DNA of 64,000 nt. Source: JAKFWI01 sp031399165 (lineage in GTDB: Bacteria; Pseudomonadota; Alphaproteobacteria; Caulobacterales; Aquidulcibacteraceae). The position numbers and the translations under genes are program-made. Below, piece after piece: positions 32,874 through 42,656 of this stretch. Numbering within the stretch: position 1 is the first letter of the stretch; each line of letters starts with the position of its first letter. The stretch spans positions 1 through 64,000 of the forward strand of contig JANNOO010000062.1 in assembly GCA_031399165.1 (NCBI GenBank). The letters run 5' to 3'. A model generated the notes under the pieces. The model made no database searches. It worked only from the letters and a program-made list of their open reading frames with translations, and had not been told where the DNA came from.

Positions 32874-33097
32874 CGCTGCGGCATGTTCGCGGCGGGCGAC
32901 AAGGGTCACGCGTGAACAGATTTCGCTCTGCCTGCGGCTTTATTGAGCAAGTCTGCCTGCATCGGTCTGACTTTGTCGATCGGGCGCTGCCCGGCGGCGG
33001 CCATACGCGCACAAAGCGGATCGTTTTTTACTCAGGAACAAGCCATGAGCGCCAATCCGTCACGGCTGCAGGCCAAATAGGCGGGGTTAATTTCCCG

Positions 33098-33115
33098 TCT
33101 CCCGCCTGCGGGAGA
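33098..33115. repeat. Palindromic intergenic repeat
   Basis: TCTCCCGC-CT-GCGGGAGA, perfect 8-bp arms, followed by AGGG. It lies between the methyltransferase and SRPBCC genes (convergent), so it may serve as a bidirectional terminator. The same core occurs in related form at 32009-32031 and at 56320-56335. The rest of the 33-kb gap (32874-33132) holds only an 11-codon ATG ORF at 33043 that is not credible. Confidence 0.5.
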
Positions 33116-33132
33116 AGGGCCGGCGCTGGGTG

Positions 33133-33615
33133 TTATGTTTTAGCGTTGGCGCCGATCAGGCCTTCAAGGCGGGCATAGCTATCCTCCATGCCGTGTTCCA
33201 TGCCCGTGGCCAGCATCGCCGCGCGGGTTGCGGAATCGGGCAGCGTCATGCGCATCGTCATCAATGTGCCGGCGCCATCTGCCTCGAAGCGTGTCTCGAC
33301 GTGATTGTCCGGCGTCGGGTCGGGCAGGTGCATGCGCTCGACGTGAACGAGCTTCTCGTTGGGAACGAGTTCCTTGTATTCGCCGGTGAGATAGAAGCCC
33401 GCTCCTTTGCCGTCGCTCCATTCGTAGCGGATGGCGCCGCCAGGCTTTGCTTCGTTGATGCAGACCGGCATAGTCCAGCCCGGCGGGCCGAGCAGCCATT
33501 TCTGCACCAGCGCCGGATCGGTATGTGCGCGGTACACAGCTTCGGGCGGCGCTGCGAAGTGGCGCGTTACGATGACATGATTGTCGCCTTGAATGATCAG
33601 GGTGAACTTGCTCAT
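33133..33615 (-). CDS. SRPBCC (AHSA1-like) domain protein
   Basis: 160 aa START-like fold: VIVTRHFAAPPEAVYRAHTD and PALVQKWLLGPPGWTMPVC with the C-terminal MTLPDSATRAAMLATGMEHG of the AHSA1 group. Such proteins bind hydrophobic ligands; ligand unknown. The ATG at 33615 overlaps the stop of the arsR-type gene (ATGA), and this regulator-SRPBCC pairing is a very common two-gene operon, in which the regulator controls both. The longer frame upstream overlaps arsR and is excluded. Confidence 0.87.
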   Translation of the reverse strand: MSKFTLIIQGDNHVIVTRHFAAPPEAVYRAHTDPALVQKWLLGPPGWTMPVCINEAKPGGAIRYEWSDGKGAGFYLTGEYKELVPNEKLVHVERMHLPDPTPDNHVETRFEADGAGTLMTMRMTLPDSATRAAMLATGMEHGMEDSYARLEGLIGANAKT

Positions 33616-33950
33616 TTCCCGGTTCCTTTCGTTTCGCTTTTCATGTCCGCAAGCACCGCATCGAGGCGCAGGTAATTCTGATCGAGCGCTTGGCGCAGCA
33701 TGCTCAGCCATTCCCAGATTTCGTCCGTCGCCTGCGGCGCGAGGCGGCAGGGGCGGCGCGTTCCGTCGACGCGGCGCGTGATCAGGCCGGCGCCCTCCAA
33801 TACTTTGAGGTGCTTGGAGATCGCCGGCTGGCTCATGGCGAACGGTTCGGCGATCTCCATCACCGTGGCCTCGCCTTGGGCCAACCGGGCAATGATGGCG
33901 CGGCGAGTCGGATCGGCCAGGGCAGCGAACGTCGCGTCTATCATATCCAT
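33612..33950 (-). CDS. ArsR-family transcriptional regulator (SdpR-like)
   Basis: 112 aa winged helix-turn-helix: IDATFAALADPTRRAIIARL, QPAISKHLKVLEGAGLITRR. No cysteine pair typical of metal-sensing ArsR members is seen, so it belongs to the non-metal SdpR/SRPBCC-associated group. First gene of the two-gene operon; a perfect 14-bp palindrome starts two bases before its ATG (33950), which also implies a very short or leaderless mRNA. A second ATG (33944) is two codons downstream. Confidence 0.9.
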   Translation of the reverse strand: MDMIDATFAALADPTRRAIIARLAQGEATVMEIAEPFAMSQPAISKHLKVLEGAGLITRRVDGTRRPCRLAPQATDEIWEWLSMLRQALDQNYLRLDAVLADMKSETKGTGK

Positions 33951-33951
33951 A

Positions 33952-33965
33952 TAGTTATATAACTA
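33952..33965. promoter_or_regulatory. Operator palindrome of the arsR-SRPBCC operon
   Basis: TAGTTATATAACTA, a perfect 14-bp palindrome, AT-only apart from one G and one C, abutting the arsR start codon. It is the natural binding site for the dimeric regulator it precedes and overlaps the probable transcription start. Confidence 0.65.
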
Positions 33966-33991
33966 ATATGGAATGTAAAGGTCTTTGTTCG

Positions 33992-34402
33992 TTAGGTCAG
34001 GCAGGGCTTGTCCGAGGGCAGCTGCCCGGTCTGATCAGGACTCGCGCCGCCCGCGCTGCTGACGCGCATTCTGCCGCCGCCAAGATATTGGATCGTGCAG
34101 GCGTCCCATTTCCGGCAAAGGGTCTGGACGCCCTTAAGCGCAGTGTTGTCATAGACGAAGCGCTGCGGCCCGGCGACGATTTCCATACAGCTCATGTCCC
34201 GGAAATGGTGGCTGGGCGGAACATGAATGGTCTGGCTTGGCCCGGCCTTCATCGTCGGCGACCAGCGGTCATAATCCTTGTGCCAATAGCGCACCACCAG
34301 CGCTTGCGCGCTCTCGTTCTCGATTTTGCTGAGCTGGTCGCAGCCGCACAGCGCGAAAACCGCGCCGGCGAGGAAAATCAATCTGGCGCGGCGCTTGGTC
34401 AT
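33992..34402 (-). CDS. Putative lipoprotein of unknown function
   Basis: 136 aa from ATG 34402 (MTKRRARLIFLAGAVFALCG-C), a lipoprotein signal with lipobox LCGC, Cys near residue 21. The mature part has several cysteines (MSCMEIV, TLCRKWDACTIQY) and reads YWHKDYDRWSPTMKAGPSQT and VYDNTALKGVQTLCRKWDAC, with no known family. Likely anchored to a membrane facing the periplasm. It is divergent from prmC with 64 bp between, and follows the arsR operon on the same strand without obvious linkage. Confidence 0.65.
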   Translation of the reverse strand: MTKRRARLIFLAGAVFALCGCDQLSKIENESAQALVVRYWHKDYDRWSPTMKAGPSQTIHVPPSHHFRDMSCMEIVAGPQRFVYDNTALKGVQTLCRKWDACTIQYLGGGRMRVSSAGGASPDQTGQLPSDKPCLT

Positions 34403-34466
34403 CGGGTCTATCGCAGTCTGGGTGCTTTTTTCTTGATGCGTCGAATTTTTCGTCTTTGCCAGAGGA

Positions 34467-35315
34467 ATGATGACCGCAACGCTTCTCTCCGCGTGGAAAT
34501 CAGCGCGTGAGCGGCTGGCGGCGGCGGGCGTGGATAGTCCCGCGCTGGACGCGCGCATGCTGATCGAGGCGGCCACAGGCGCGACCCGGCTGGATATCCT
34601 CACGGACCCGTATCGCGCACTCGATGACGCAGCGATGGCGCGCGCCGAGGCGCTGATCGTGCGGCGAGAGGCGCGCGAGCCGGTTTCGCATATCGTCGGC
34701 TATCGCGATTTTCGCGTGCATCGCTTCGCGGTGACGAAGGATGTGCTGACGCCGCGGCCGGAAACCGAAACGTTGGTCGAGGTGGCGCTCGAGCGCGTAG
34801 CGCTGAACATCCCGAATCGCGTGATCGATTTCGGAATCGGCTCAGGTGCGATCCTGCTCTCGATCCTATCGCAGCGGCCTTCGGCTGAAGGCGTCGGTGT
34901 TGACGTAAGTCCGGCGGCGTTGGCGGTGGCGAAGCAGAACGCCGCGGCGCTGCAGATTGAGCGGGTGACGCTCGTGCAATCGGATTGGGACAGGGAAATC
35001 GAGGGCGCGTTCGATCTACTGGTGTCCAATCCGCCCTACATCCGCACGGGCGCGCTGGCGCTGCTTGATCCGGAAGTCGGCCGGTACGAGCCCCATCTGG
35101 CGCTTGATGGCGGGCCGGACGGGCTGGATGGCTATCGCGCGGTTCTGTGCGCGGCGAAGCGGCTGTTGAAGCCCGGAGGGTCTTTTGTCCTGGAGTTGGG
35201 CGAGGGGCAGGCCGAGGCGGTGTGGGCGCTGGCGGATGAAATGCGCTTAACGCCCGAGGATGTCCGGGACGATCTGGCTGGTATTGCTAGGGTATTGAGC
35301 GGCCGTTCTTTATGA
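34467..35315 (+). CDS. prmC: Release factor glutamine methyltransferase PrmC
   Basis: 282 aa. N-terminal helical domain (LDARMLIEAATGATRLDILT), then the SAM domain VIDFGIGSGAILLSILSQRP and the catalytic NPPY in LLVSNPPYIRTGAL. It methylates the GGQ Gln of release factors 1 and 2. The first ATG is directly behind AGAGGA; the next ATG (34470) may be the actual start. Displaced from prfA by accessory genes. Confidence 0.95.
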   Translation: MMTATLLSAWKSARERLAAAGVDSPALDARMLIEAATGATRLDILTDPYRALDDAAMARAEALIVRREAREPVSHIVGYRDFRVHRFAVTKDVLTPRPETETLVEVALERVALNIPNRVIDFGIGSGAILLSILSQRPSAEGVGVDVSPAALAVAKQNAAALQIERVTLVQSDWDREIEGAFDLLVSNPPYIRTGALALLDPEVGRYEPHLALDGGPDGLDGYRAVLCAAKRLLKPGGSFVLELGEGQAEAVWALADEMRLTPEDVRDDLAGIARVLSGRSL

Positions 35316-35601
35316 CTTTGCGCTGATATCTTCATGAAAAAACCCTTGGAAAGAAGGGCGGCGCAGGCTAGCTATGCTTGAAGGACTTCCAGGCGCAGGA
35401 CGCGGGGATTAGGCGTTCCAGCCATAAGTCCGATGGGTAGGCGGCTCCAAAAATTGGCAGGAGCTGCCGGCGCGCAATGGGCGCGCATTCGCCGAAACAG
35501 CGGAACCAACCCAGCGCAAGGCCCTCGTCGATACACCTGGCAACCCTGTTGGGCGGCAAGAACGACGCGAACAAGTAACCTAAGGACGAACGGAAATTCT
35601 T
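35316..35601 (+). other. Gene-free, structured leader before the DUF4167 gene
   Basis: 286 bp with no credible coding frame on either strand. It contains GGCGGCTCC and GGAGCTGCC (about 35439-35467) able to pair through nine positions with one G-U, followed by the short GC-rich repeat GCGCGCAATGGGCGCGC (about 35473-35490). It may be the untranslated leader of the DUF4167 gene or contain a small RNA; it does not resemble tmRNA, SRP RNA or RNase P RNA as I know them. Confidence 0.35.
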
Positions 35602-36453
35602 ATGAAGCGTCAGCGCGGCCGAGGCCGCAAACCGGGCGGCGGCGGCAGTTATAGCGGCGGCGGCGGCGGACAAGGCAACCATCCCAATCGCACGCTTGAG
35701 AGCAATGGACCGGATGTGAAAGTCCGTGGTTCGGCCTCGCACATTTACGAAAAATACGTGCAGCTGTCGCGGGACGCCTCATCAGCTGGTGACCGGGTGC
35801 TGTCAGAAAGCTACGCGCAATTCGCCGAGCACTATTATCGCATGCTCCGGGCGATGCAGCCGCAGACGCCGGTCTATGAACCCCAGCGGGTCGGCCAGGA
35901 TCTCGATTTCGATCAGGAAGACGGCGACGAGGGCGAAGAGGGCGAAGGCGCCGAGGGCGGCGAAGGCCAAGGCCACAACCAGGGCGACGGCCAACAGGGC
36001 TACCAGCAGCGCGAACAGCGGCAGCCCTATCAGGGTGATCGCCAAAATGACCGTCAGGGCGAGCGTAATGGCGGCCAGTATCGCGATCGCGGCTACAACA
36101 ATCGCGACCGCGGCCCGCGCCCCGAACAGCGGAGCGATCAACGCCAGGACGTCCGTCCCGACCAACGCCCCGAACAACGCCCCGAACAACGCTACGAGCG
36201 GAGCGAACCGCGCCCGGAACAGCGTGTCGAAGCCAGCGAAGGCCAGCCTTATGAGGGTGAGCCGCGCCAGCAGGCGGCCGAAGCGCCCGTCGAGGAGGGC
36301 GACGAAATACGCACGCCGCGCCGTGGGCGTGGCCGCGGCCGCGCCCGCTATCGCGCGCCAGACGATCGCGGCCCTGGCGCAGACGGCCAGGGCGAGGCGG
36401 GCCCCGTCGAAGGGTTCGGCGACGCGGTCCCGGCCTTCGTCGGCAACGACTAG
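35602..36453 (+). CDS. DUF4167 protein with disordered Gln/Arg-rich tail
   Basis: 283 aa. A Gly/Arg-rich start (MKRQRGRGRKPGGGGSYSGG) and the ordered DUF4167 part (VRGSASHIYEKYVQLSRDAS, YAQFAEHYYRMLRAMQ, to about residue 90) are followed by ~190 disordered residues with acidic repeats, then Gln/Arg/Asp-rich repeats (QGDRQNDRQGERNGGQYRDR; PEQRPEQR units coded by 12-bp repeats near 36160-36200). DUF4167 is an alphaproteobacterial family normally encoded after prmC, as here; the RG-type composition suggests RNA binding (inference). A 20-bp palindrome follows at 36479-36498. Confidence 0.88.
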   Translation: MKRQRGRGRKPGGGGSYSGGGGGQGNHPNRTLESNGPDVKVRGSASHIYEKYVQLSRDASSAGDRVLSESYAQFAEHYYRMLRAMQPQTPVYEPQRVGQDLDFDQEDGDEGEEGEGAEGGEGQGHNQGDGQQGYQQREQRQPYQGDRQNDRQGERNGGQYRDRGYNNRDRGPRPEQRSDQRQDVRPDQRPEQRPEQRYERSEPRPEQRVEASEGQPYEGEPRQQAAEAPVEEGDEIRTPRRGRGRGRARYRAPDDRGPGADGQGEAGPVEGFGDAVPAFVGND

Positions 36454-36478
36454 CAAGGCTGATTTCGTTGATCACGCG

Positions 36479-36498
36479 CAAGGCCCGATCGGGCCTTG
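36479..36498. terminator. 20-bp perfect palindrome between DUF4167 gene and clpB
   Basis: CAAGGCCCGA followed by its exact reverse complement TCGGGCCTTG. It lies 25 bases after the DUF4167 stop and would form a 9-10 bp hairpin. No long T-run follows, so termination may be weak. Its right end supplies the CTTG of the candidate heat-shock promoter of clpB. Confidence 0.5.
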
Positions 36499-36526
36499 TC
36501 GGATCATTTGGCCACTCCTACCTCAG
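36495..36526 (+). promoter_or_regulatory. Candidate RpoH (sigma-32) heat-shock promoter of clpB
   Basis: CTTGTC at 36495-36500, a 16-bp spacer, then CCTACCTCAG at 36517-36526. This fits the alphaproteobacterial RpoH pattern CTTG...CYTATNTNNG with one change at the T. It is about 70 bases before the ATG of clpB, a classic RpoH target. Confidence 0.6.
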
Positions 36527-36596
36527 CAGCGACAGCGTAGCCCGTCGCCTCTTAAGGGGCGGGACCGCGCTGGCGTTCGCATAGGGAGATGCCGGA

Positions 36597-39194
<2,598 letters not shown>

Positions 39195-39244
39195 GGGCGC
39201 CGTTATGAAGATTCGTCAATAGGCTATGGATTGCTCTTTTCAAC

Positions 39245-39262
39245 TGTCATAAGATAATGACA
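39245..39262. promoter_or_regulatory. Inverted repeat before the dioxygenase-like gene
   Basis: TGTCAT-AAGATA-ATGACA, 6-bp perfect arms with a 6-bp spacer, 13 bases before the start codon. A possible operator; it resembles half of a PhoB box (CTGTCATAA) but the second direct-repeat half is missing, so no regulator is assigned. Confidence 0.4.
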
Positions 39263-39275
39263 AAGGGAGAAGTTC

Positions 39276-40157
39276 ATGGCCGGAAAGCTCATTACTCGCC
39301 GGGATTCGCTCAAGCTGGCCGGCGTGACAGGTTTGGCCGGGCTTGTGCCTCTGCACGCAACACCAAGCGCAGCGCAAATGGCCGGCGCCTGCGAATTGGC
39401 GCCCGAGCTGGTGGTCGGGCCATATTATATCTCGGGCAGGAGTATCCGGGAAAATATCGCCGAAGATAAAATGGGCGTGCCGCTAAGTCTGCGTATTACA
39501 GTCATGGATTCACGCCGCTGCGCTCCCATACGCGGCGCGGCGGTCGATATCTGGCATTGCGATGCGCGTGGTTATTATTCCGGCTACCTTGCAACCGATC
39601 CTGATATCAATACAGGGCCCGGCGCCGGCCCTCCGCCAGGCGCCGGCCCTCCGCCGGGCTTCACGCCAGGCGCCGCGCCGCCGCCGGGCTTTACGATGGC
39701 TTGGCCGGCGCCGACGGACACGACAACCTTTCTGCGCGGCGTTCAATTCAGCGATGCGCGCGGGTTGACGAAGTTCACCAGCATTTATCCCGGATGGTAT
39801 TTTGGCCGCCCGACGCATGTGCATGTGCGGGTTCATATCGAAAGCAAGATAGAGAGTGACCGTATCGTCGGCGGCCGCATCTCCCACACCGGACAATTGA
39901 GTTTTCCGGATGATTATAGCGATCGGGTAGCGGTGACGTCCCAGTACACCAATCGTAAGATCGCTCGCATCCGCAATAATGAGGATTGGGTGTTCGACGA
40001 ACACACCGTCGCCTCGTGCATGCTCAAAGTACGTCAGGCCAAACGTGACCTGCCGTCCGGGCTGATCGCCGAAGCCATTGTGGTGGTGAACCCGGAAGCG
40101 ACACCGGGGCCGGCATTCCCGACGCGGCGCGCTCCTGGAATGCCTGCTCCTGGCTGA
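39276..40157 (+). CDS. Exported intradiol ring-cleavage dioxygenase-like protein
   Basis: 293 aa. It starts with a Tat signal (RRDSLKLAGVTGLAGLVPLH). The dioxygenase core carries the expected iron ligands: a Tyr in DIWHCDARGYYSGY and Tyr-His-His in GWYFGRPTHVHVRV. This is the catechol/protocatechuate 3,4-dioxygenase fold, in the subgroup of exported proteins whose substrate is unknown. Between the two ligand sets a Pro/Gly insert of ~28 residues (GPGAGPPPG, GAGPPPGFTPG, GAAPPPGFT) is encoded by 18-bp tandem repeats at 39621-39690. Likely folded in the cytosol with iron, then exported by Tat. GGGAGAAG ribosome-binding site. Confidence 0.8.
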   Translation: MAGKLITRRDSLKLAGVTGLAGLVPLHATPSAAQMAGACELAPELVVGPYYISGRSIRENIAEDKMGVPLSLRITVMDSRRCAPIRGAAVDIWHCDARGYYSGYLATDPDINTGPGAGPPPGAGPPPGFTPGAAPPPGFTMAWPAPTDTTTFLRGVQFSDARGLTKFTSIYPGWYFGRPTHVHVRVHIESKIESDRIVGGRISHTGQLSFPDDYSDRVAVTSQYTNRKIARIRNNEDWVFDEHTVASCMLKVRQAKRDLPSGLIAEAIVVVNPEATPGPAFPTRRAPGMPAPG

Positions 40158-40161
40158 GCGG

Positions 40162-40998
40162 CTATGCCGCGCGTCTTGCCGCTGTTGCGCGCGTGAATAT
40201 TCCTGGCCGTGCGCCGGCTTGCATGAAAGGCGTCATCGCGCCGGCGGGGTTCTCGGCTTCGCCGAGCACCAGGTAGCCGTCGCTACTCATTACGCCGCCG
40301 ATGCGGTCAAGCGTGGCGCCGCGGGTGTCGTCATCGAAATTGTCCAGCACGTTGCGGCAGAACACGATGTCGAACTGGCCGAGCGGGGCGGGATCGCTGA
40401 GCAGATTGTGCGCTTTCAGGTTCACGCGCGCGCGCACGCGGTCGCTGATGCGCCATTGATCGCCGAATTTTTCGAAATGGCGGACAAGGTAGTTGATCGG
40501 CAAGCCGCGCTGGACCTCGAATTGCGAGTAGAGGCCAGCGCGCGCTTTTTCGAGGATGCGCGGGGAGATGTCAGTGGCGATGATCTCGCAATCCAGCAGC
40601 CGGCCTTCGTTTTTCATCTCTTCCAGGAGCATGGCCAGCGAATAAGGCTCCTGGCCGGAAGCACAGCCTGCGCACCAGATGCGGATGCGCGCGCCAGGCC
40701 GGCGGGCGGCGAGGTCGGCGGTGATGACGCTGCGGAAGAAATCGAAGTGCTCGCGATCGCGAAAGAATTGCGTGTCGTTGCTGATCAGCGTGTCGGCGAT
40801 GGCGGTGATCAGGCGCTCATCGCGGCGGGCGCGGGCGGTGGTGATCAGTTCCTGCACCGAAAGAAAGCCCTCGCGGCGCGCGATCGCGCCAGCGCGGGTT
40901 TCAATCAGATGCGCCCGCTCTGGCGGCAGCACGATCCCGCTGCGCGCCTGCAATTCGCGGGCGACATAGATGAAATCGGCATGCGTCAGCACGCTCAT
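40162..40998 (-). CDS. cheR: CheR-type protein methyltransferase
   Basis: 278 aa with the CheR N-terminal helical domain (LQARSGIVLPPERAHLIETR) and the SAM-binding domain IRIWCAGCASGQEPYSLAML, FDIVFCRNVLDNFDDDTRGA. It has NDTQFFRD where most CheR proteins have NETxFFR, so the core is intact. CheR methylates chemoreceptors, but no receptor, CheB or CheW is encoded here. Last gene of chpT-cheA-cheY-cheR, sharing one base with the cheY-like stop. It could serve a signalling role outside chemotaxis. Confidence 0.9.
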   Translation of the reverse strand: MSVLTHADFIYVARELQARSGIVLPPERAHLIETRAGAIARREGFLSVQELITTARARRDERLITAIADTLISNDTQFFRDREHFDFFRSVITADLAARRPGARIRIWCAGCASGQEPYSLAMLLEEMKNEGRLLDCEIIATDISPRILEKARAGLYSQFEVQRGLPINYLVRHFEKFGDQWRISDRVRARVNLKAHNLLSDPAPLGQFDIVFCRNVLDNFDDDTRGATLDRIGGVMSSDGYLVLGEAENPAGAMTPFMQAGARPGIFTRATAARRAA

Positions 40999-41363
40999 CA
41001 GATCAGGCCCGCCTCAGCGAATTTGGACTGCAAGATCTGCCCGTCGAACGGCTTCATGATGTATTCATCGGCGCCGGCGCGGGTCGCTTCGGAGATGTGA
41101 TCGATGTCATTTTCGGTGGTGCAGAACACCACCACTGGCTTTTCTCCACCCGGCTCGCGGCGCAGCTGACGGACGAATTCGATGCCGCTCATCACCGGCA
41201 TGTTCCAGTCGAGCAACACGGCGTCCGGCATCTGCTTGCGGCAGGCGGTGAGCGCTTCAAGGCCGTCGCCGGCTTCGGATGTGGCGAAAGCAAGGTCTTC
41301 AAGGATGCGTTTGGCGACCTTGCGGATCACGCGGCTGTCGTCGACGACGAGGCACGATTTCAT
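40998..41363 (-). CDS. Single-domain response regulator (CheY-like)
   Basis: 121 aa receiver domain only. Acidic pocket Asp8/Asp9 (LVVDDSRVIR), phosphoacceptor Asp52 (LLDWNMPVMSG), Thr in FCTTEND and Lys in MKPF are all present, so it is phosphorylatable. Its ATG overlaps the cheA-like stop by four bases, so the kinase encoded upstream is its likely phosphodonor. No output domain; it would act by protein contact. Confidence 0.93.
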   Translation of the reverse strand: MKSCLVVDDSRVIRKVAKRILEDLAFATSEAGDGLEALTACRKQMPDAVLLDWNMPVMSGIEFVRQLRREPGGEKPVVVFCTTENDIDHISEATRAGADEYIMKPFDGQILQSKFAEAGLI

Positions 41364-42589
41364 GCCGTCTGCTCCTTGCGCTCTTCGGCAATCGCTGGTG
41401 TTGCGACTTCGCCTTCAGCGATCTCATAGCCCGCGGCGCCAAGCAGAGGCCGGAGATGCTCGTGGATGCGGTGCGCCGGATCAATCGTGATAACCGGCGC
41501 GGCGCCGGTTTGCGGCAGGCGCATGCGGAATAGGAGGCCCGCGCCGTGACGCGATTCCAGTTCCAGCCGCCCGCCGAGCTTTTCAACGCCGGCTTTCACC
41601 GCATCAAGGCCAATGCCGCAGCCGGAGAGGGTGGTGACGTGGCGCGCGGTGGTGAAGCCCGGCGCGAACATAAGGCCAAGCGTTTTCACATCGCTGAGGC
41701 GCACAGCTTGCGCCGCGCCAATCATGCCGTTTTCCACGCCGCGCTTGCGGATAGCGGCCAGATCTAGGCCTGCGCCGTCATCGGAAATGTCGATGCACAG
41801 CGCATCGCCATCGCGCCGCGCGGCGATGCGGATCGCACCGGCTTCGGGTTTGCCGCGCCGCGCGCGTTCGGCTGGCGCCTCGATACCGTGCGCCACGGCG
41901 TTGCGCACGAGATGAATTAGGATCGCGCGCACTTCCAGCGCCAGCGCAGCGTCAAGCGTGATTGCGCCGCCCTCCAATTGCAAATCGACATGCTTGCCGA
42001 TCATGCCCGCTGCCTGATGCGCCATGCGCGGCAGCGAGCGGCAGATGTTCTCCAGCGGAACGCGGCGCACCGTTTGCGCGTCGTGTTCCGCGGCGAGCGA
42101 GGTGTGGACGATCGCATCTGTCAGTGCGCCTTCGGCGGCGGCGACAGGGGCGAGGCTGGTCAGCGTGTCCCGTGCGGCGGCGGCCTCGGCGCTCAAATCG
42201 TTCCAGGAAAAGCGATAGCGAGAATGCGGGGCCTGCGCTTGGCTAGTTGATGCCGCGGCCAACGCTTCGCGTAGCGCTGCATCGTCACCTGCCGGTTCGG
42301 CGCCGGCTTCTGCCCCGGCGATGATGCCGCGCACGCGCTCCGTGCAGCGTTGAAAGGTGGCGTGTTCGCCGGAAGACATGCCGCCGCGCGCGTTGGCTGC
42401 GATCAGCATGATCTCGGCGGCCTCGATCAGGGCCAGCAGGCGAGGCGTATCCATAAAGCCCGCGGCGCCGCGGATGGTATGGACCTGGCGGATGGCGGCG
42501 CGGAGGCCTTCGGGCTGGCCCAAGGCTGCTTCGGCCAGATCGAGCCGTTCTCTAGTGTCTGTCAGAAATTCCGAAAACAGCTCGTCCAT
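41360..42589 (-). CDS. CheA-like histidine kinase lacking the CheW-like domain
   Basis: 409 aa from ATG 42589 (MDELFSEFLTDTRERLDLAE). The Hpt (P1) domain has the phospho-His at residue 37 (VHTIRGAAGFMD). After a linker the CheA-type ATPase follows: LENICRSLPRMAHQAAGMIG, LVRNAVAHGIE, CIDISDDGAGLDL, GRLELESRHGAGLLF. The P2, P3 dimerisation and CheW-like P5 regions of classical CheA (650 aa or more) are absent, so it cannot join a normal receptor array. It lies 67 bp after chpT and overlaps the response regulator gene. Confidence 0.88.
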   Translation of the reverse strand: MDELFSEFLTDTRERLDLAEAALGQPEGLRAAIRQVHTIRGAAGFMDTPRLLALIEAAEIMLIAANARGGMSSGEHATFQRCTERVRGIIAGAEAGAEPAGDDAALREALAAASTSQAQAPHSRYRFSWNDLSAEAAAARDTLTSLAPVAAAEGALTDAIVHTSLAAEHDAQTVRRVPLENICRSLPRMAHQAAGMIGKHVDLQLEGGAITLDAALALEVRAILIHLVRNAVAHGIEAPAERARRGKPEAGAIRIAARRDGDALCIDISDDGAGLDLAAIRKRGVENGMIGAAQAVRLSDVKTLGLMFAPGFTTARHVTTLSGCGIGLDAVKAGVEKLGGRLELESRHGAGLLFRMRLPQTGAAPVITIDPAHRIHEHLRPLLGAAGYEIAEGEVATPAIAEERKEQTA

Positions 42590-42656
42590 CGCCCACGCCC
42601 TAAAAGGGCGCAAACGGCCCTCGCGGAATGGTTGGCGGATTTGGTTAGCGGAGTGT

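Noticed and set aside
33043..33078. 11-codon ATG ORF with a weak ribosome-binding site
   Set aside because: Too short and isolated to support as a gene; may be a remnant N-terminus.
39621..39690. Short tandem repeats considered as a CRISPR-like array
   Set aside because: They are 18-bp in-frame coding repeats for a Pro-Gly insert, with no spacers.
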